Positions 41,845-50,264 of a DNA stretch of 64,000 bases are shown one piece after another (the stretch's first letter is position 1; each line of letters opens with the position of its first letter). The notes beneath the pieces were generated by a model that did no database searches, was not told the origin of the DNA, and saw nothing but the letters and a program-made list of their open reading frames with translations. The position numbers and the translations under genes were made by a program. The DNA lies in NCBI RefSeq assembly GCF_003318275.1, contig NZ_QOCH01000015.1:1211677-1275676 (forward strand), in the 5' to 3' direction. The stretch is from Marinobacter sp. F3R11 (GTDB lineage Bacteria > Pseudomonadota > Gammaproteobacteria > Pseudomonadales > Oleiphilaceae).

Positions 41845-41894
41845 AAAAAAAGGAGCAACAGGAAGGGAGCCCCGCTGCGGCACCCGGAGCTCCC
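41845..41894 (-). terminator. Possible terminator of the OYE gene
   Basis: On the minus strand GGGAGC (41894-41889) pairs with GCTCCC (41870-41865), and a run of seven T follows after 13 nt (41851-41845). The gap between stem and T-run makes it weak. The 242 bp between this gene and the amidoligase locus must also contain the promoter of that locus. Confidence 0.4.
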
Positions 41895-41931
41895 GGATAC
41901 CGCATCGGAGAAGAAATATTTCCGCGTCGGA

Positions 41932-43044
41932 TCAGTACAGTGTAGTGAGAGATTTACGGGCGAAATCCTCTACCTCGTCAAGCCGCCCTTCCTTCACTTT
42001 GGTGAGCCACTCGGGATCCTGAAGAAGAGCGCGACCCACCGCAATCAACTCAAACTCATGGTTGCTCATGCGCTCTACCAACTCGTCAATGCCTGACCGC
42101 TCCACCGACTCTTGCTTGCTTGCCATGGTGCCGCTGATGAAATCTTCCGTCAGGCCTACGCTTCCAACCGACATAGCAGGCTTGCCAGACAACTTCTGAG
42201 TCCAGCCTGCAAGGTTGAGGCTGGAACCCTCAAACTCCGGCTCCCAGAAGCGGCGGGTTGAGGCGTGAAAAATATCTACACCGGCGTCAACCAGAGGCTT
42301 GAGGAACTGTTCAAGCTCTTCCGGGCTGTTCACCAGTTTCGCGTCATAATCCTGCTGTTTCCACTGAGAAAAACGAAGCATAACGGGAAACTCGGGGCCC
42401 ACGCGATGACGAATCGCTTCCACAATCTCAACCACGAAGCGCAGGCGGTTTTCCATGCTGCCACCATACTCATCATCACGCTGATTCGTCCCTTCCCACA
42501 GGAACTGATCAAGCAGATAGCCGTGGGCACCATGAATCTCGACACCGTCAAAACCCAGAACTTTTGCATCCTGCGCAGCATCGGCGAAGGCCTTGACAAC
42601 ATCCTGAATGTCTTCTTTGCTCATCGCCTTACCGTTTGGTTTGCCGGGAGCAAACAGACCTGACGGGCTGTAACCGGGAACAGAAGGATCAGGATCTACC
42701 CCTTCCTTGCGCACCGCGCCCACGTGCCAGAGCTGAGGAAAGATGGCACCGCCTGCTTCATGCACTGCATCCACGACTTTCTTCCAGCCGGCCAGAGCCT
42801 CGTCACCATGAAACGCAGGGACATTGGGATAACCATTGGCAGCGGGATGGTTTACAGTCGTGCCTTCGGTAATGATCAGCCCCACACCTGCCTCGGCTCT
42901 GCGACGGTAATAGGCAGCCACATCTTCACCAGGAACACCTTTTGGCGAGAAATTACGGGTCATGGGCGCCATGGCAACGCGATTACGAAGGGTAAGATTG
43001 TGAACCTCGAAAGGCTCGAAAATGGGGCCAAGATTCATGGTCAT
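41932..43044 (-). CDS. Old yellow enzyme-family NADH:flavin oxidoreductase
   Basis: An FMN-dependent ene-reductase of 370 residues with the TIM-barrel pattern of the OYE family. Visible are LRNRVAMAPMTR at the N-terminus, PQLWHVGAV, the catalytic His-Ala-His motif GVEIHGAHGYLLDQFLW, DDEYGGSMENRLRF and the flavin-binding SVGSVG and AVGRALLQDP near the end. It typically reduces alpha,beta-unsaturated carbonyls. It is divergent from an HxlR regulator, a pairing usual for electrophile-responsive reductases. The start could be at 43044 or two codons later. Confidence 0.92.
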   Translation of the reverse strand: MTMNLGPIFEPFEVHNLTLRNRVAMAPMTRNFSPKGVPGEDVAAYYRRRAEAGVGLIITEGTTVNHPAANGYPNVPAFHGDEALAGWKKVVDAVHEAGGAIFPQLWHVGAVRKEGVDPDPSVPGYSPSGLFAPGKPNGKAMSKEDIQDVVKAFADAAQDAKVLGFDGVEIHGAHGYLLDQFLWEGTNQRDDEYGGSMENRLRFVVEIVEAIRHRVGPEFPVMLRFSQWKQQDYDAKLVNSPEELEQFLKPLVDAGVDIFHASTRRFWEPEFEGSSLNLAGWTQKLSGKPAMSVGSVGLTEDFISGTMASKQESVERSGIDELVERMSNHEFELIAVGRALLQDPEWLTKVKEGRLDEVEDFARKSLTTLY

Positions 43045-43152
43045 CCGTCACTACTCCCTGAAAAATCAGTACTGAATGAAGCAAGCGTAGCGCGCCGGCA
43101 GCTACCTCACCAATTTGGTTTCTTTAAGCAACTCTATTTAATCTGGTTTTAG

Positions 43153-43181
43153 GATGCAACCTTATTCTGTACACTTGCATC
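43153..43181. promoter_or_regulatory. Inverted repeat GATGCAA-N15-TTGCATC upstream of the HxlR gene
   Basis: Perfect 7-bp arms (43153-43159 and 43175-43181) lie directly before the ATG of the HxlR gene in the 137-bp gap to the divergent OYE gene. The position suits auto-repression and joint control of the reductase. Confidence 0.5.
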
Positions 43182-43655
43182 ATGGCCAGAAAACGTTTTG
43201 ACGACTCCAATTGCTCCGTCGCCCGCGCCCTGAATCAGGTGGGAGACTGGTGGTCGCTGCTGATTGTGCTGCAGTCCATGTACGGCACCCGACGTTTCGT
43301 GGATTTTCAGCAGGAACTGGGCATAGCCAAAAACATACTGTGTAATCGCCTGACCCGGCTTGTGGAAAACGGCGTGCTGAAAAAAGTGGACGTTGGCGAG
43401 CACGGTTCCCGCTTCGAATACCGGCTTACCGAAAAAGGTCGTGATCTTTTCCCCGTAGTTATTGCCCTGCGCCAGTGGGGCGACAAATGGAACCCTGCGC
43501 CTGATGATGAAGCACCGCTTGATCTGCGTGACCGGGCAACAGGACAGCCTATCCCGCCTGTTCAGGTACATAACGCTATCGGCGAGCCCCTCACTGTGAG
43601 GGATGTATTCGTACCTGACACACCCCCTCCAGGCAGCAAAAAAGATCCAGCCTGA
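43182..43655 (+). CDS. HxlR-family transcriptional regulator
   Basis: A 157-residue winged-helix regulator. The HxlR signature is visible: an N-terminal Cys (C11, DSNCSVARALNQVGDWWSLL), RRFVDFQQELGIAKNILCNRL as the recognition region, LVENGVLKKV and the wing FEYRLTEKGRDLF. The N-terminal Cys is the electrophile or redox sensor in characterised members such as QorR/YodB types. A 50-residue C-terminal tail is less conserved. It is divergent from the OYE gene, which is the likely target. Confidence 0.88.
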   Translation: MARKRFDDSNCSVARALNQVGDWWSLLIVLQSMYGTRRFVDFQQELGIAKNILCNRLTRLVENGVLKKVDVGEHGSRFEYRLTEKGRDLFPVVIALRQWGDKWNPAPDDEAPLDLRDRATGQPIPPVQVHNAIGEPLTVRDVFVPDTPPPGSKKDPA

Positions 43656-43806
43656 CAATCAGCACAACTACGTTTAAAGCCTGTTTCTTGAGTTGCGTCA
43701 ATCAGCCGCATGAACACCACCAACCCGCCGGCGATATTTGAGCTATGTCAAGTTCCAGAATTCCAGGGCCTTTAACCTTAGCGCAACAATGATTAAGGAG
43801 ATAAAT

Positions 43807-44520
43807 ATGTCCCGTACTTTCAAACTCAGCGTTATGGCAGCTGCCGTTATGGCCGTAGCGCCAGCCGCACAGGCTTTCGAGGCCGGTGATTTCATCCTGC
43901 GTGCAGGTGCTGTGCATGTGGCTCCGGATGATTCGAGTGACTCAATTACTGTTGGTGGCGCACCACTTCTGGGCGCTGGTGTTGATTCTCAGGTTACCGT
44001 AGACACCAACACCCAACTCGGCCTGCGTGCCACCTACATGCTCACCAGCAATTTCGGTATTGGCGTTCTGGGCGCAACACCGTTCAAACACAACATCAAT
44101 GGTGGCGGAGACCTTCCAACCAGCCTGAAACTTGGTGAAACCAAACACCTGCCACCAACGTTGACACTGCAGTACTTCCCGATGCATAGCTCATCGGCGT
44201 TGCAGCCTTATGTTGGCGTGGGCGTGAACTACACGACTTTCTTTGAAGAGAAAACAACCGCAGCCCTGAACGGCGCTATTGGTGCGCCTGCCAGTGAGCT
44301 TGAACTGGATGACAGCGTTGGTGTCGCAGTAGAACTGGGTATGGATTACATGCTGAGTGAAAACTTTGGCCTGAACGCAGCCATCTGGTGGGCAGATATC
44401 AATACCGATGCCACCGTAAAGGTCTACGATGGTGCCGGTAACTACCTTGCAGAAACCGACGAATTTGAAGTCGAAATCGACCCGATGGTTTACATGGTAG
44501 GTTTCACTTACAAGTTCTGA
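43807..44520 (+). CDS. ompW: OmpW-family outer membrane protein
   Basis: An eight-stranded outer-membrane beta-barrel of 237 residues. The signal peptide ends in AAQA before FEAGDFILRAGAVHVAPDDSS, the OmpW opening signature. Further motifs are GLRATYMLTSNFGIGVLGATP, LPPTLTLQYFP, QPYVGVGVNYTTFF and the terminal aromatic YMVGFTYKF needed for barrel insertion. In family members the barrel forms a hydrophobic channel that opens sideways into the membrane. AAGGAG precedes the ATG at 43807. It is monocistronic, with a strong terminator. Confidence 0.93.
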   Translation: MSRTFKLSVMAAAVMAVAPAAQAFEAGDFILRAGAVHVAPDDSSDSITVGGAPLLGAGVDSQVTVDTNTQLGLRATYMLTSNFGIGVLGATPFKHNINGGGDLPTSLKLGETKHLPPTLTLQYFPMHSSSALQPYVGVGVNYTTFFEEKTTAALNGAIGAPASELELDDSVGVAVELGMDYMLSENFGLNAAIWWADINTDATVKVYDGAGNYLAETDEFEVEIDPMVYMVGFTYKF

Positions 44521-44574
44521 TTACCGTATACCGGCAACCTCATGATTCATGGGTAGCCGGAGCGCGCGTTCTTT

Positions 44575-44601
44575 AAAAAGGGGCTTATCAGCCCCTTTTT
44601 T
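44575..44601 (+). terminator. Strong intrinsic terminator of ompW
   Basis: AAAAAGGGGCT and AGCCCCTTTTT form an 11-bp stem (44575-44585 with 44590-44600) with a 4-nt loop, ending in six T. Confidence 0.9.
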
Positions 44602-44636
44602 GATCGTCTGGTTCCTGCTTTCCCGTATTCAGAAAC

Positions 44637-44666
44637 AATAATGCGGAGCCGAAGCTCCGCATTATT
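44637..44666. terminator. Terminator of rhlE, bidirectional
   Basis: Perfect 13-bp arms (44637-44649 and 44654-44666) around the tetraloop CGAA lie 27 bp beyond the rhlE stop, with AT-rich ends on both sides. Confidence 0.8.
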
Positions 44667-44693
44667 TAATCAGTTACCTGAAGCCTTTCGGCT

Positions 44694-46010
44694 CTAGGCA
44701 CTCTGGCTCTGGCCAGAGCGGCCACGCTGGCCATTGCCGTTCTGACTGCGGCCTCCGCTGCGCCCGCCGGGCTTATCACCAAAACTGCGCGGCTTGCCAC
44801 CGGGCCGGCCATTTCCGCCACCGTTGCGATTGCGCGCTTTGCTGGGATCCGCTTTGGCTTTGGGCTTGAGCGGCAGATTGTTCTTTGGCTCAAAACCTTC
44901 CACTTCTTTACGCGGCAGCTGTTTCTTGATCAGCCTCTCAATACCTGCCAGCAGCTTGCCTTCATCGGCACTCACCAGTGACAGAGCATGACCGCTCTCG
45001 CCTGCACGACCGGTCCGGCCGATGCGGTGTACGTAGTCTTCCGGCACGTTTGGCAGCTCAAAGTTCACCACCTGGGGCAGCTGTTTGATGTCCAGACCAC
45101 GAGCTGCGATATCGGTAGCAACCAGAACGCGGACAGCGCCCCGTTTGAACTCGGCCAGTGCGCGGGTGCGAGCGCCCTGGGATTTGTTGCCGTGGATTGC
45201 CGCGGCCGTAATACCGTCTTTTTCCAGCTTCTGGGTCAGGCGGTTAGCCCCGTGTTTGGTACGGGTAAACACCAGCACCTGTTCCCAGCTGTTATCACGC
45301 ACCAGCTTGCTAAGCAAAGCCGTTTTCTGGCTCTGATCAACTGCATAAACCGACTGTTTCACTTTCTCTGCCGTCGTATTCCTGGCTGCAACTTCCACCT
45401 GTACCGGGTTATTCAGCAGGCCTTGGGCAAGGGTACGGATTTCTCCGGAGAAGGTAGCTGAAAACAGCAGGTTCTGACGCTTGGCCGGCAACAGTGCCAG
45501 GATTTTCCTGATATCGCGGATAAAGCCCATGTCCAGCATGCGGTCGGCTTCATCCAGTACCAGGATTTCCACTTCGTTGAAGCGCACGGCATTCTGCTGA
45601 TACAGATCCATCAGGCGTCCTGGTGTTGCCACCAGCACATCAAGACCCTTGCGAAGCTTCATCATCTGCGGATTGATTTTCACACCACCAAAAACCACTG
45701 CGGCCTTGGTAGGAACGTATTTGCTGTACAGGTTTACGCTGTCATGAACCTGCGCCGCCAGTTCACGGGTAGGGGTCAGAATCAGTGCGCGCGGGCCTTT
45801 GCCCGTACGGGGATTCTCAGCCAGACGCTGCAACAATGGCAGCGTAAAACCAGCGGTTTTACCTGTGCCCGTCTGGGCTGCAGCCATAACATCCTTACCG
45901 GAAAGTACGGCAGGAATAGCCTGAAGCTGAATGGGAGACGGGGTTTCATAACCCTGGTCGGTAGTTGCACGGACCAGCTGCTCGGACAAACCGAGTGAAG
46001 AAAAACTCAT
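44694..46010 (-). CDS. rhlE: DEAD-box ATP-dependent RNA helicase RhlE
   Basis: An RNA helicase of 438 residues involved in ribosome assembly or RNA decay. All motifs are present: the Q motif ([14 protein letters not shown]), [28 protein letters not shown], the SAT motif in [15 protein letters not shown] and [11 protein letters not shown] disordered Arg/Gly/Asn-rich tail (about 375-438) follows. The N-terminal [15 protein letters not shown] matches RhlE rather than SrmB, DbpA or DeaD. The gene has a long 5' region (270 bp) with a palindrome. Confidence 0.9.
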   Translation of the reverse strand: MSFSSLGLSEQLVRATTDQGYETPSPIQLQAIPAVLSGKDVMAAAQTGTGKTAGFTLPLLQRLAENPRTGKGPRALILTPTRELAAQVHDSVNLYSKYVPTKAAVVFGGVKINPQMMKLRKGLDVLVATPGRLMDLYQQNAVRFNEVEILVLDEADRMLDMGFIRDIRKILALLPAKRQNLLFSATFSGEIRTLAQGLLNNPVQVEVAARNTTAEKVKQSVYAVDQSQKTALLSKLVRDNSWEQVLVFTRTKHGANRLTQKLEKDGITAAAIHGNKSQGARTRALAEFKRGAVRVLVATDIAARGLDIKQLPQVVNFELPNVPEDYVHRIGRTGRAGESGHALSLVSADEGKLLAGIERLIKKQLPRKEVEGFEPKNNLPLKPKAKADPSKARNRNGGGNGRPGGKPRSFGDKPGGRSGGRSQNGNGQRGRSGQSQSA

Positions 46011-46073
46011 ATATGATTAACTCTTGATTGTTCTGCCTCAACGAACACCATTCTCGGCGAATGCGGGCAGATG

Positions 46074-46089
46074 CCATGAAAATTCATGG
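46074..46089. promoter_or_regulatory. Palindrome in the rhlE leader
   Basis: CCATGAA-AA-TTCATGG is a perfect 16-bp palindrome 64-79 bp upstream of the rhlE start, in an otherwise featureless 270-bp gap (46011-46280). It could be an operator or part of a leader fold. Confidence 0.35.
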
Positions 46090-46280
46090 GATACAAAGAC
46101 GACTACAGTCACGCGCCGTTATCGGGGTGACGTCCTCTGACAGGTCGTATGGGTGGTTTGCAACGCGACTTTAGAGCCGGAAACTGCAGAATCCCTAGAG
46201 GCAGGATGCACGTACAATAACAGAGGCATGGGGATTTAGCTATAAGTGATTATGGCGGGGCGGCACATGCCGGCAGAGCC

Positions 46281-47585
46281 TTATATCAGAGCAAGGGTAA
46301 CACCGGAAGCAAGCAGGCTCGCAGCAAGAAGGCCGGCAAGCGACAGCCGGAGATTCCAGAGAAAGGAGGCATCCGTCGCCTTATAACCGGTCAAACGTTC
46401 CATGATAAGAGCGTTGGCCGCAAAGGGGGTTCCAAACGCGGTAACCCCCCACCCGGTTACCATACCGATACCCAGACCAATCAATGCATTAGCCGGCCAG
46501 ATCCCTCCGAGAATGCCTCCCGACAGAGTGCCAATAACAATGGGATTAACACCAGCCAGACCGGCAGCGAAGTAGATCCAGGGTACGCAGGCCGCCAGAA
46601 CCGGCCAAATCCAGACGGGCATATCGGGATCGCCGTTAATCTGCCCCAGCACAGCGCCACTGATAATGGAACCGATAAACGCTGAGCCACCCACAATAGC
46701 CAGTTCGTTGCTGACGTTGGCCATGCTCACCAGTGGCGGGTTTGTTTTCCGGCTCCAGGCCAGCAGCCTTGCACCAACCACCGCCCCCATACAGCTCAGG
46801 GTTACCGCGTGGGCATAACTGATCGGGTACCAATGGCTGAGCAGGAACACGCCCGCACAAATTGCCAGGATAAGAGCACCAAACCTTAGCCAGGGTGCCA
46901 GGCCTGCACTTGGCTCGGAGGTATCGGTTTCCTGCAGGGTTTCAGGTTCACGCCAGATTAACCCACACAGTATGAGCGCGGCGGAAAACGGGACGGTAAA
47001 CAATAACAAATCAAGGCTGCCAAGCCCTGGCAGAAGGGTGAGTGTCAGTACCACTGAAATCGATAGTGGAGAAAACGTAGGCGATACACCAAACCCTCGC
47101 AATACCGCCCGGGTAGCGTTGCGGGTAGCTGGCGAATTGCCGTCACTGCGAACACGCTCGCCAACCAGGCTGCCAACAACAGCCACGGAGCCAAAGTTAA
47201 GAGGTATAGAAACGAGAGAAGTACCAAACGCAAGGCTCAGATAGCGGGCCAGTGGCTTACCGGCAAAAAGGCTGCCCGAAATCTGTTGTAAATCGCGGGT
47301 TCTGCTGAGCACGGAGGAAAGCAGCATAACCGCCAGAACAAGCCCCGCCAGTCGCCCCATGTTCCCAGCAGCAGAACCAATCAGCCCGGGATCCCGACCC
47401 AGGGCAAACACCAGGCTCAGCCCGGCTACAAGGAATACCGCCTTGGGCACCCGCCGCATGTCCCGCCAGCCCAGAATCACCGCCAGGCTGACTGCCCCGG
47501 CACCCAGGAAGGCCATACCCGGAACCAGCGCCAGAATGGCTGCAATAAGCGCGATATAAGCGAGAGCAGAGCGTACCAGTTGCAA
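46281..47585 (-). CDS. Polytopic inner membrane protein, possible ion-transporter-superfamily carrier
   Basis: A 434-residue protein with about eleven to twelve hydrophobic segments and few soluble stretches. Re-entrant-like Gly/Ser/Pro-rich breaks at SIPLNFGSVAVVGSL, FGVSPTFSPLSISVV and TAFGTPFAANALI appear twice in similar relative positions. That suggests two inverted halves, as in the ion-transporter (IT) superfamily (CitMHS, DASS, GntP). I do not recognise a specific family and no neighbour indicates a substrate. The DUF302 gene lies 97 bp upstream on the same strand. Confidence 0.65.
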   Translation of the reverse strand: MQLVRSALAYIALIAAILALVPGMAFLGAGAVSLAVILGWRDMRRVPKAVFLVAGLSLVFALGRDPGLIGSAAGNMGRLAGLVLAVMLLSSVLSRTRDLQQISGSLFAGKPLARYLSLAFGTSLVSIPLNFGSVAVVGSLVGERVRSDGNSPATRNATRAVLRGFGVSPTFSPLSISVVLTLTLLPGLGSLDLLLFTVPFSAALILCGLIWREPETLQETDTSEPSAGLAPWLRFGALILAICAGVFLLSHWYPISYAHAVTLSCMGAVVGARLLAWSRKTNPPLVSMANVSNELAIVGGSAFIGSIISGAVLGQINGDPDMPVWIWPVLAACVPWIYFAAGLAGVNPIVIGTLSGGILGGIWPANALIGLGIGMVTGWGVTAFGTPFAANALIMERLTGYKATDASFLWNLRLSLAGLLAASLLASGVTLALI

Positions 47586-47682
47586 TGAGAAATTTCCTGA
47601 ACGTAGAAACTGGTAAGCCTAACTATTCAACTCAGTGCCGGGTATCCGCAATTATGAGGATACCCCTGGTCTGCTCCGGGTC

Positions 47683-48138
47683 TCAGTGGGTTGCCGCCTT
47701 GGCAAAGTTCGCCAGCGCATTACCTACCTTTTCAAGAACAGCATCACAACCTTCTATGGAATGCCTTGTTTTGAGGTATTGCGGATCGTTATATCCGAGC
47801 CACACCTGCCCGCTTTCGTCTTCCCATATCAGTGCTTTCTGGGGCAGGTCCACCGCCACACTCTGTGCGCACTGCATCAGTGGCGAGCCTACCTTCGGGT
47901 TGCCAAAAATCACCACTTCGGTCGGTCGCAGCTCAAGGCCTGCCGACTCAGCACCGGCTGCGTGATCAATCCGGTTCATGATTTTCATGCCCTTTTCGCT
48001 CAAAACTGCTTCAAGCTTATCGGCAGTGGCAGCTACACCATGGTTACTTTTTACCACAATCAGGCCTTCCGCAGCCTGGGCCACGCCCGAGCACAGCAGA
48101 AAAATAAGGGGCAAAGCAACAGCCTTTAATGTCTTCAT
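47683..48138 (-). CDS. Exported DUF302 protein
   Basis: A 151-residue protein with a signal peptide ending VAQAAE and one DUF302 domain. Visible are the opening EGLIVVKSNHGVAATADKLEAVLSEKGMKI, RIDHAAGA, LRPTEVVIFGNPKVGSPLMQ and the DLPQKALIWEDESGQVWLGYN block. DUF302 proteins are small periplasmic or cytoplasmic alpha-beta proteins of unknown function, sometimes linked to heavy-metal or sulfur genes. ATG 48138 is used because the signal peptide begins there. Confidence 0.85.
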   Translation of the reverse strand: MKTLKAVALPLIFLLCSGVAQAAEGLIVVKSNHGVAATADKLEAVLSEKGMKIMNRIDHAAGAESAGLELRPTEVVIFGNPKVGSPLMQCAQSVAVDLPQKALIWEDESGQVWLGYNDPQYLKTRHSIEGCDAVLEKVGNALANFAKAATH

Positions 48139-48242
48139 ATAATGTGTCCTTAAGTGAAAGGTGAACCTCATACTAGACCACTTCGGCCATGCAAAGGGGT
48201 CCGGATACTTGATCAGAGAGTTTGTTTTCATTCAACTAAGTG

Positions 48243-49001
48243 TTAATACGCATGCCCTGAAGACCCGCTAATGCCCTGCTGGATTTCAGGGGTTGGCGCC
48301 TGGCCCCCATTGCGAATACAGCCGGCAGAATGCCCGGCCCAGAGCCGGTACGCATCAGGGCCGGGATGAAAACCATCCGAAGCCATAAATCCGGGTTCAA
48401 GGGGAAAGGACACACTCAGGTATTCAAGCTCACTGCGACTCTTGCACACGCTCTCCATCAAACCGTTCATCTGCCTGGCCCGCATACCCAGATACCAGCG
48501 CAAAGGCTGAGGCAAGGCGGGGAAAAGATGCATAGGCGGAATTGCAGTGAACAGTACCCGGCTAGCGCCCACGCGGTTGATCAGGTGATCTGAAAGCTCG
48601 TTCAGGAGCGACAGCCACTGCCGGGTGCTGGTGCGACCGGTCACATCGTTAACGCCAACAGAAACGAGCACCACGTCATAGTGGTCGCCCGGAACAGCGT
48701 TGAGAGCCGTCAGCACATCGGCTGCCTTGCGGCCAGTTTCCGCCAGCAAACTCCAGGTCACGCGGTGGTCTCCGGACAGAGCACTGACTAACTGACCCGC
48801 CAGGGCATCCTGCTGGTTACTCGCGCCCACACCGGCAGCAGCAGAGTCGCCAAGAATCAGCAGCCGGAGCTCCGGCCCTTCACCAACAGTGCCCTGACGC
48901 TCACCCTCAGGCTCAGGCAAACGCGGTGTTATCCGGCGAACATAACGCCCCTGACCAATGAGAACCGGAGCCAGTAAAAGCGTCGACAAGGGATACAGCA
49001 C
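48243..49001 (-). CDS. SGNH/GDSL-family hydrolase
   Basis: A lipase/esterase-like hydrolase of 252 residues with an N-terminal hydrophobic segment (about 1-17). The SGNH blocks are GDSAAAGVG (Ser53), a Gly-containing block II, GVND (block III) and SDGFHPG (Asp and His of block V). It could be membrane-anchored with the active site in the periplasm. It begins at GTG 49001, 15 bp after the ferritin-like gene, so the two are probably one transcript. The ester substrate is unknown. Confidence 0.85.
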   Translation of the reverse strand: MLYPLSTLLLAPVLIGQGRYVRRITPRLPEPEGERQGTVGEGPELRLLILGDSAAAGVGASNQQDALAGQLVSALSGDHRVTWSLLAETGRKAADVLTALNAVPGDHYDVVLVSVGVNDVTGRTSTRQWLSLLNELSDHLINRVGASRVLFTAIPPMHLFPALPQPLRWYLGMRARQMNGLMESVCKSRSELEYLSVSFPLEPGFMASDGFHPGPDAYRLWAGHSAGCIRNGGQAPTPEIQQGISGSSGHAY

Positions 49002-49016
49002 AGGGATTACATCCGG

Positions 49017-49307
49017 TCAGTCGTGGTGGCCAATCGGACCTTCCGTAAACAGGAATTCCCGCAGGTGTTTGTCCATGACCGGATCCTTGCGGCGAATCCA
49101 CTCAAGAACCATGGCGGCATGTTCTTTTTCCTCGTCGCGGTTATGCACAAGAATCGCTTTCAGCTCCGCATCCTTGCAGGCGTCCACGCGCTGGTTATAC
49201 CAATCCACCGCTTCAAACTCTTCCATCAGTGAAACGACGGCACGGTGCATTTCGCGGGTATCATCCGTCAGTTCGCCTACCGGCTCATGGTAATTGTCAC
49301 TTGCCAT
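49017..49307 (-). CDS. Encapsulated-ferritin (EncFtn)-type ferritin-like protein without targeting tail
   Basis: A 96-residue two-helix protein of the EncFtn family, whose members form a ferroxidase site only by dimerising. Conserved residues are E29, E32 and W36 (LMEEFEAVDWYNQRVDA) and E60 with H63 (EEKEHAAM). They sit at the same spacing, offset by two, as the metal-binding residues I recall for Rhodospirillum rubrum EncFtn. The conserved FTEGPI end is followed by only HHD. The C-terminal encapsulin-targeting extension of encapsulated members is absent, and no shell-protein gene is within the window. It may oxidise or store iron free in the cytoplasm. Confidence 0.8.
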   Translation of the reverse strand: MASDNYHEPVGELTDDTREMHRAVVSLMEEFEAVDWYNQRVDACKDAELKAILVHNRDEEKEHAAMVLEWIRRKDPVMDKHLREFLFTEGPIGHHD

Positions 49308-49472
49308 AGTTGTGCCCCCTCAGGGTAGGTAAATTAAGATACATTCAACACGACAGTACTCTCTGACAATAGCCGAAAATCCGTGGCTTACCACCCTGTC
49401 TTCGTTGGAGCCATGGCATGGTGGTGCCTGGCGGGCATATAGGTCTGACGCCGGATATGCGCAGCAGGGATT

Positions 49473-50093
49473 TCAGCCCTTGAACCCTTTACCAACCACA
49501 TAGACTTCCCGGGAGCGGGCGCGGGAAGAATCCGGCTTACGCACCACTACCTTGTCGAACACCGCCCTGACGGCTTTCAGGTAGTCATCGTAGCCTTCAC
49601 CCTGAAACACCTTGGCCACAAAGCTGCCCCTGGGTTTGAGCACCTGGCAAGCCATATCCAGCGCCAGCTCTATCAGATACATGGAGGATGCCTGGTCAGC
49701 CACTGTTACCCCGCTGATATTCGGCGCCATATCTGAAATGACCACATCCACAGGGCTATCCCCGAGCGTGGCCATGATCTCTTCGAATACCGTGTTCTCA
49801 GTAAAATCTCCCTGAATAAACTCCACTCCGGCAATCGCAGCCATAGGCAGTATGTCGGAGGCCACCACCCGGCCCTTGTGGCCGACCAGTTTAACCGCCA
49901 CTTGCGACCAGCCACCTGGCGCAGAGCCAAGGTCCATCACCACCATATTGGGAGCAATCAGCCGGTCCTTCTTGTTGATTTCAAGAAGCTTGTAGCTGGC
50001 CCGCGAGCGATAGCCGTCTACCTGCGCCTGTTTTACGAAGGGATCATTCACGTGCTCTTCAAGCCAGCGGTTACTGCTTTTGGATCGGGCCAT
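49473..50093 (-). CDS. rlmE: 23S rRNA 2'-O-ribose methyltransferase RlmE (FtsJ)
   Basis: A SAM-dependent methyltransferase of 206 residues that in E. coli modifies U2552 of 23S rRNA. The SAM-binding motif [12 protein letters not shown] is present, and the catalytic tetrad K35, D121, K161 and E196 sits at exactly the spacing of E. coli K38-D124-K164-E199. In many genomes it precedes ftsH; here ftsH is absent and the gene is alone. A 165-bp gap separates it from the ferritin-like gene downstream. Confidence 0.94.
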   Translation of the reverse strand: MARSKSSNRWLEEHVNDPFVKQAQVDGYRSRASYKLLEINKKDRLIAPNMVVMDLGSAPGGWSQVAVKLVGHKGRVVASDILPMAAIAGVEFIQGDFTENTVFEEIMATLGDSPVDVVISDMAPNISGVTVADQASSMYLIELALDMACQVLKPRGSFVAKVFQGEGYDDYLKAVRAVFDKVVVRKPDSSRARSREVYVVGKGFKG

Positions 50094-50264
50094 AGGGACT
50101 CATCAAAAGGGGAAAGCGGACGGGTTATTCTACGTGCCCAGCCCGCCTGCGGCAAAATCCTGACAACCGGGCCGGGCGCACGTACAATTGCCGCAACATT
50201 TTCCAACTCTTATAGAACCGGCAAGTAACCCGTCATCGACGGGAAAGGCCGGGCAGGACGTACT

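Noticed and set aside
49380..49440. Third copy of the 11837/27298 repeat near ACCACC...GGTGGT
   Set aside because: Only a 6-bp stem pairs and the ACATCC-N-TGT core is missing, so it does not belong to the same element.
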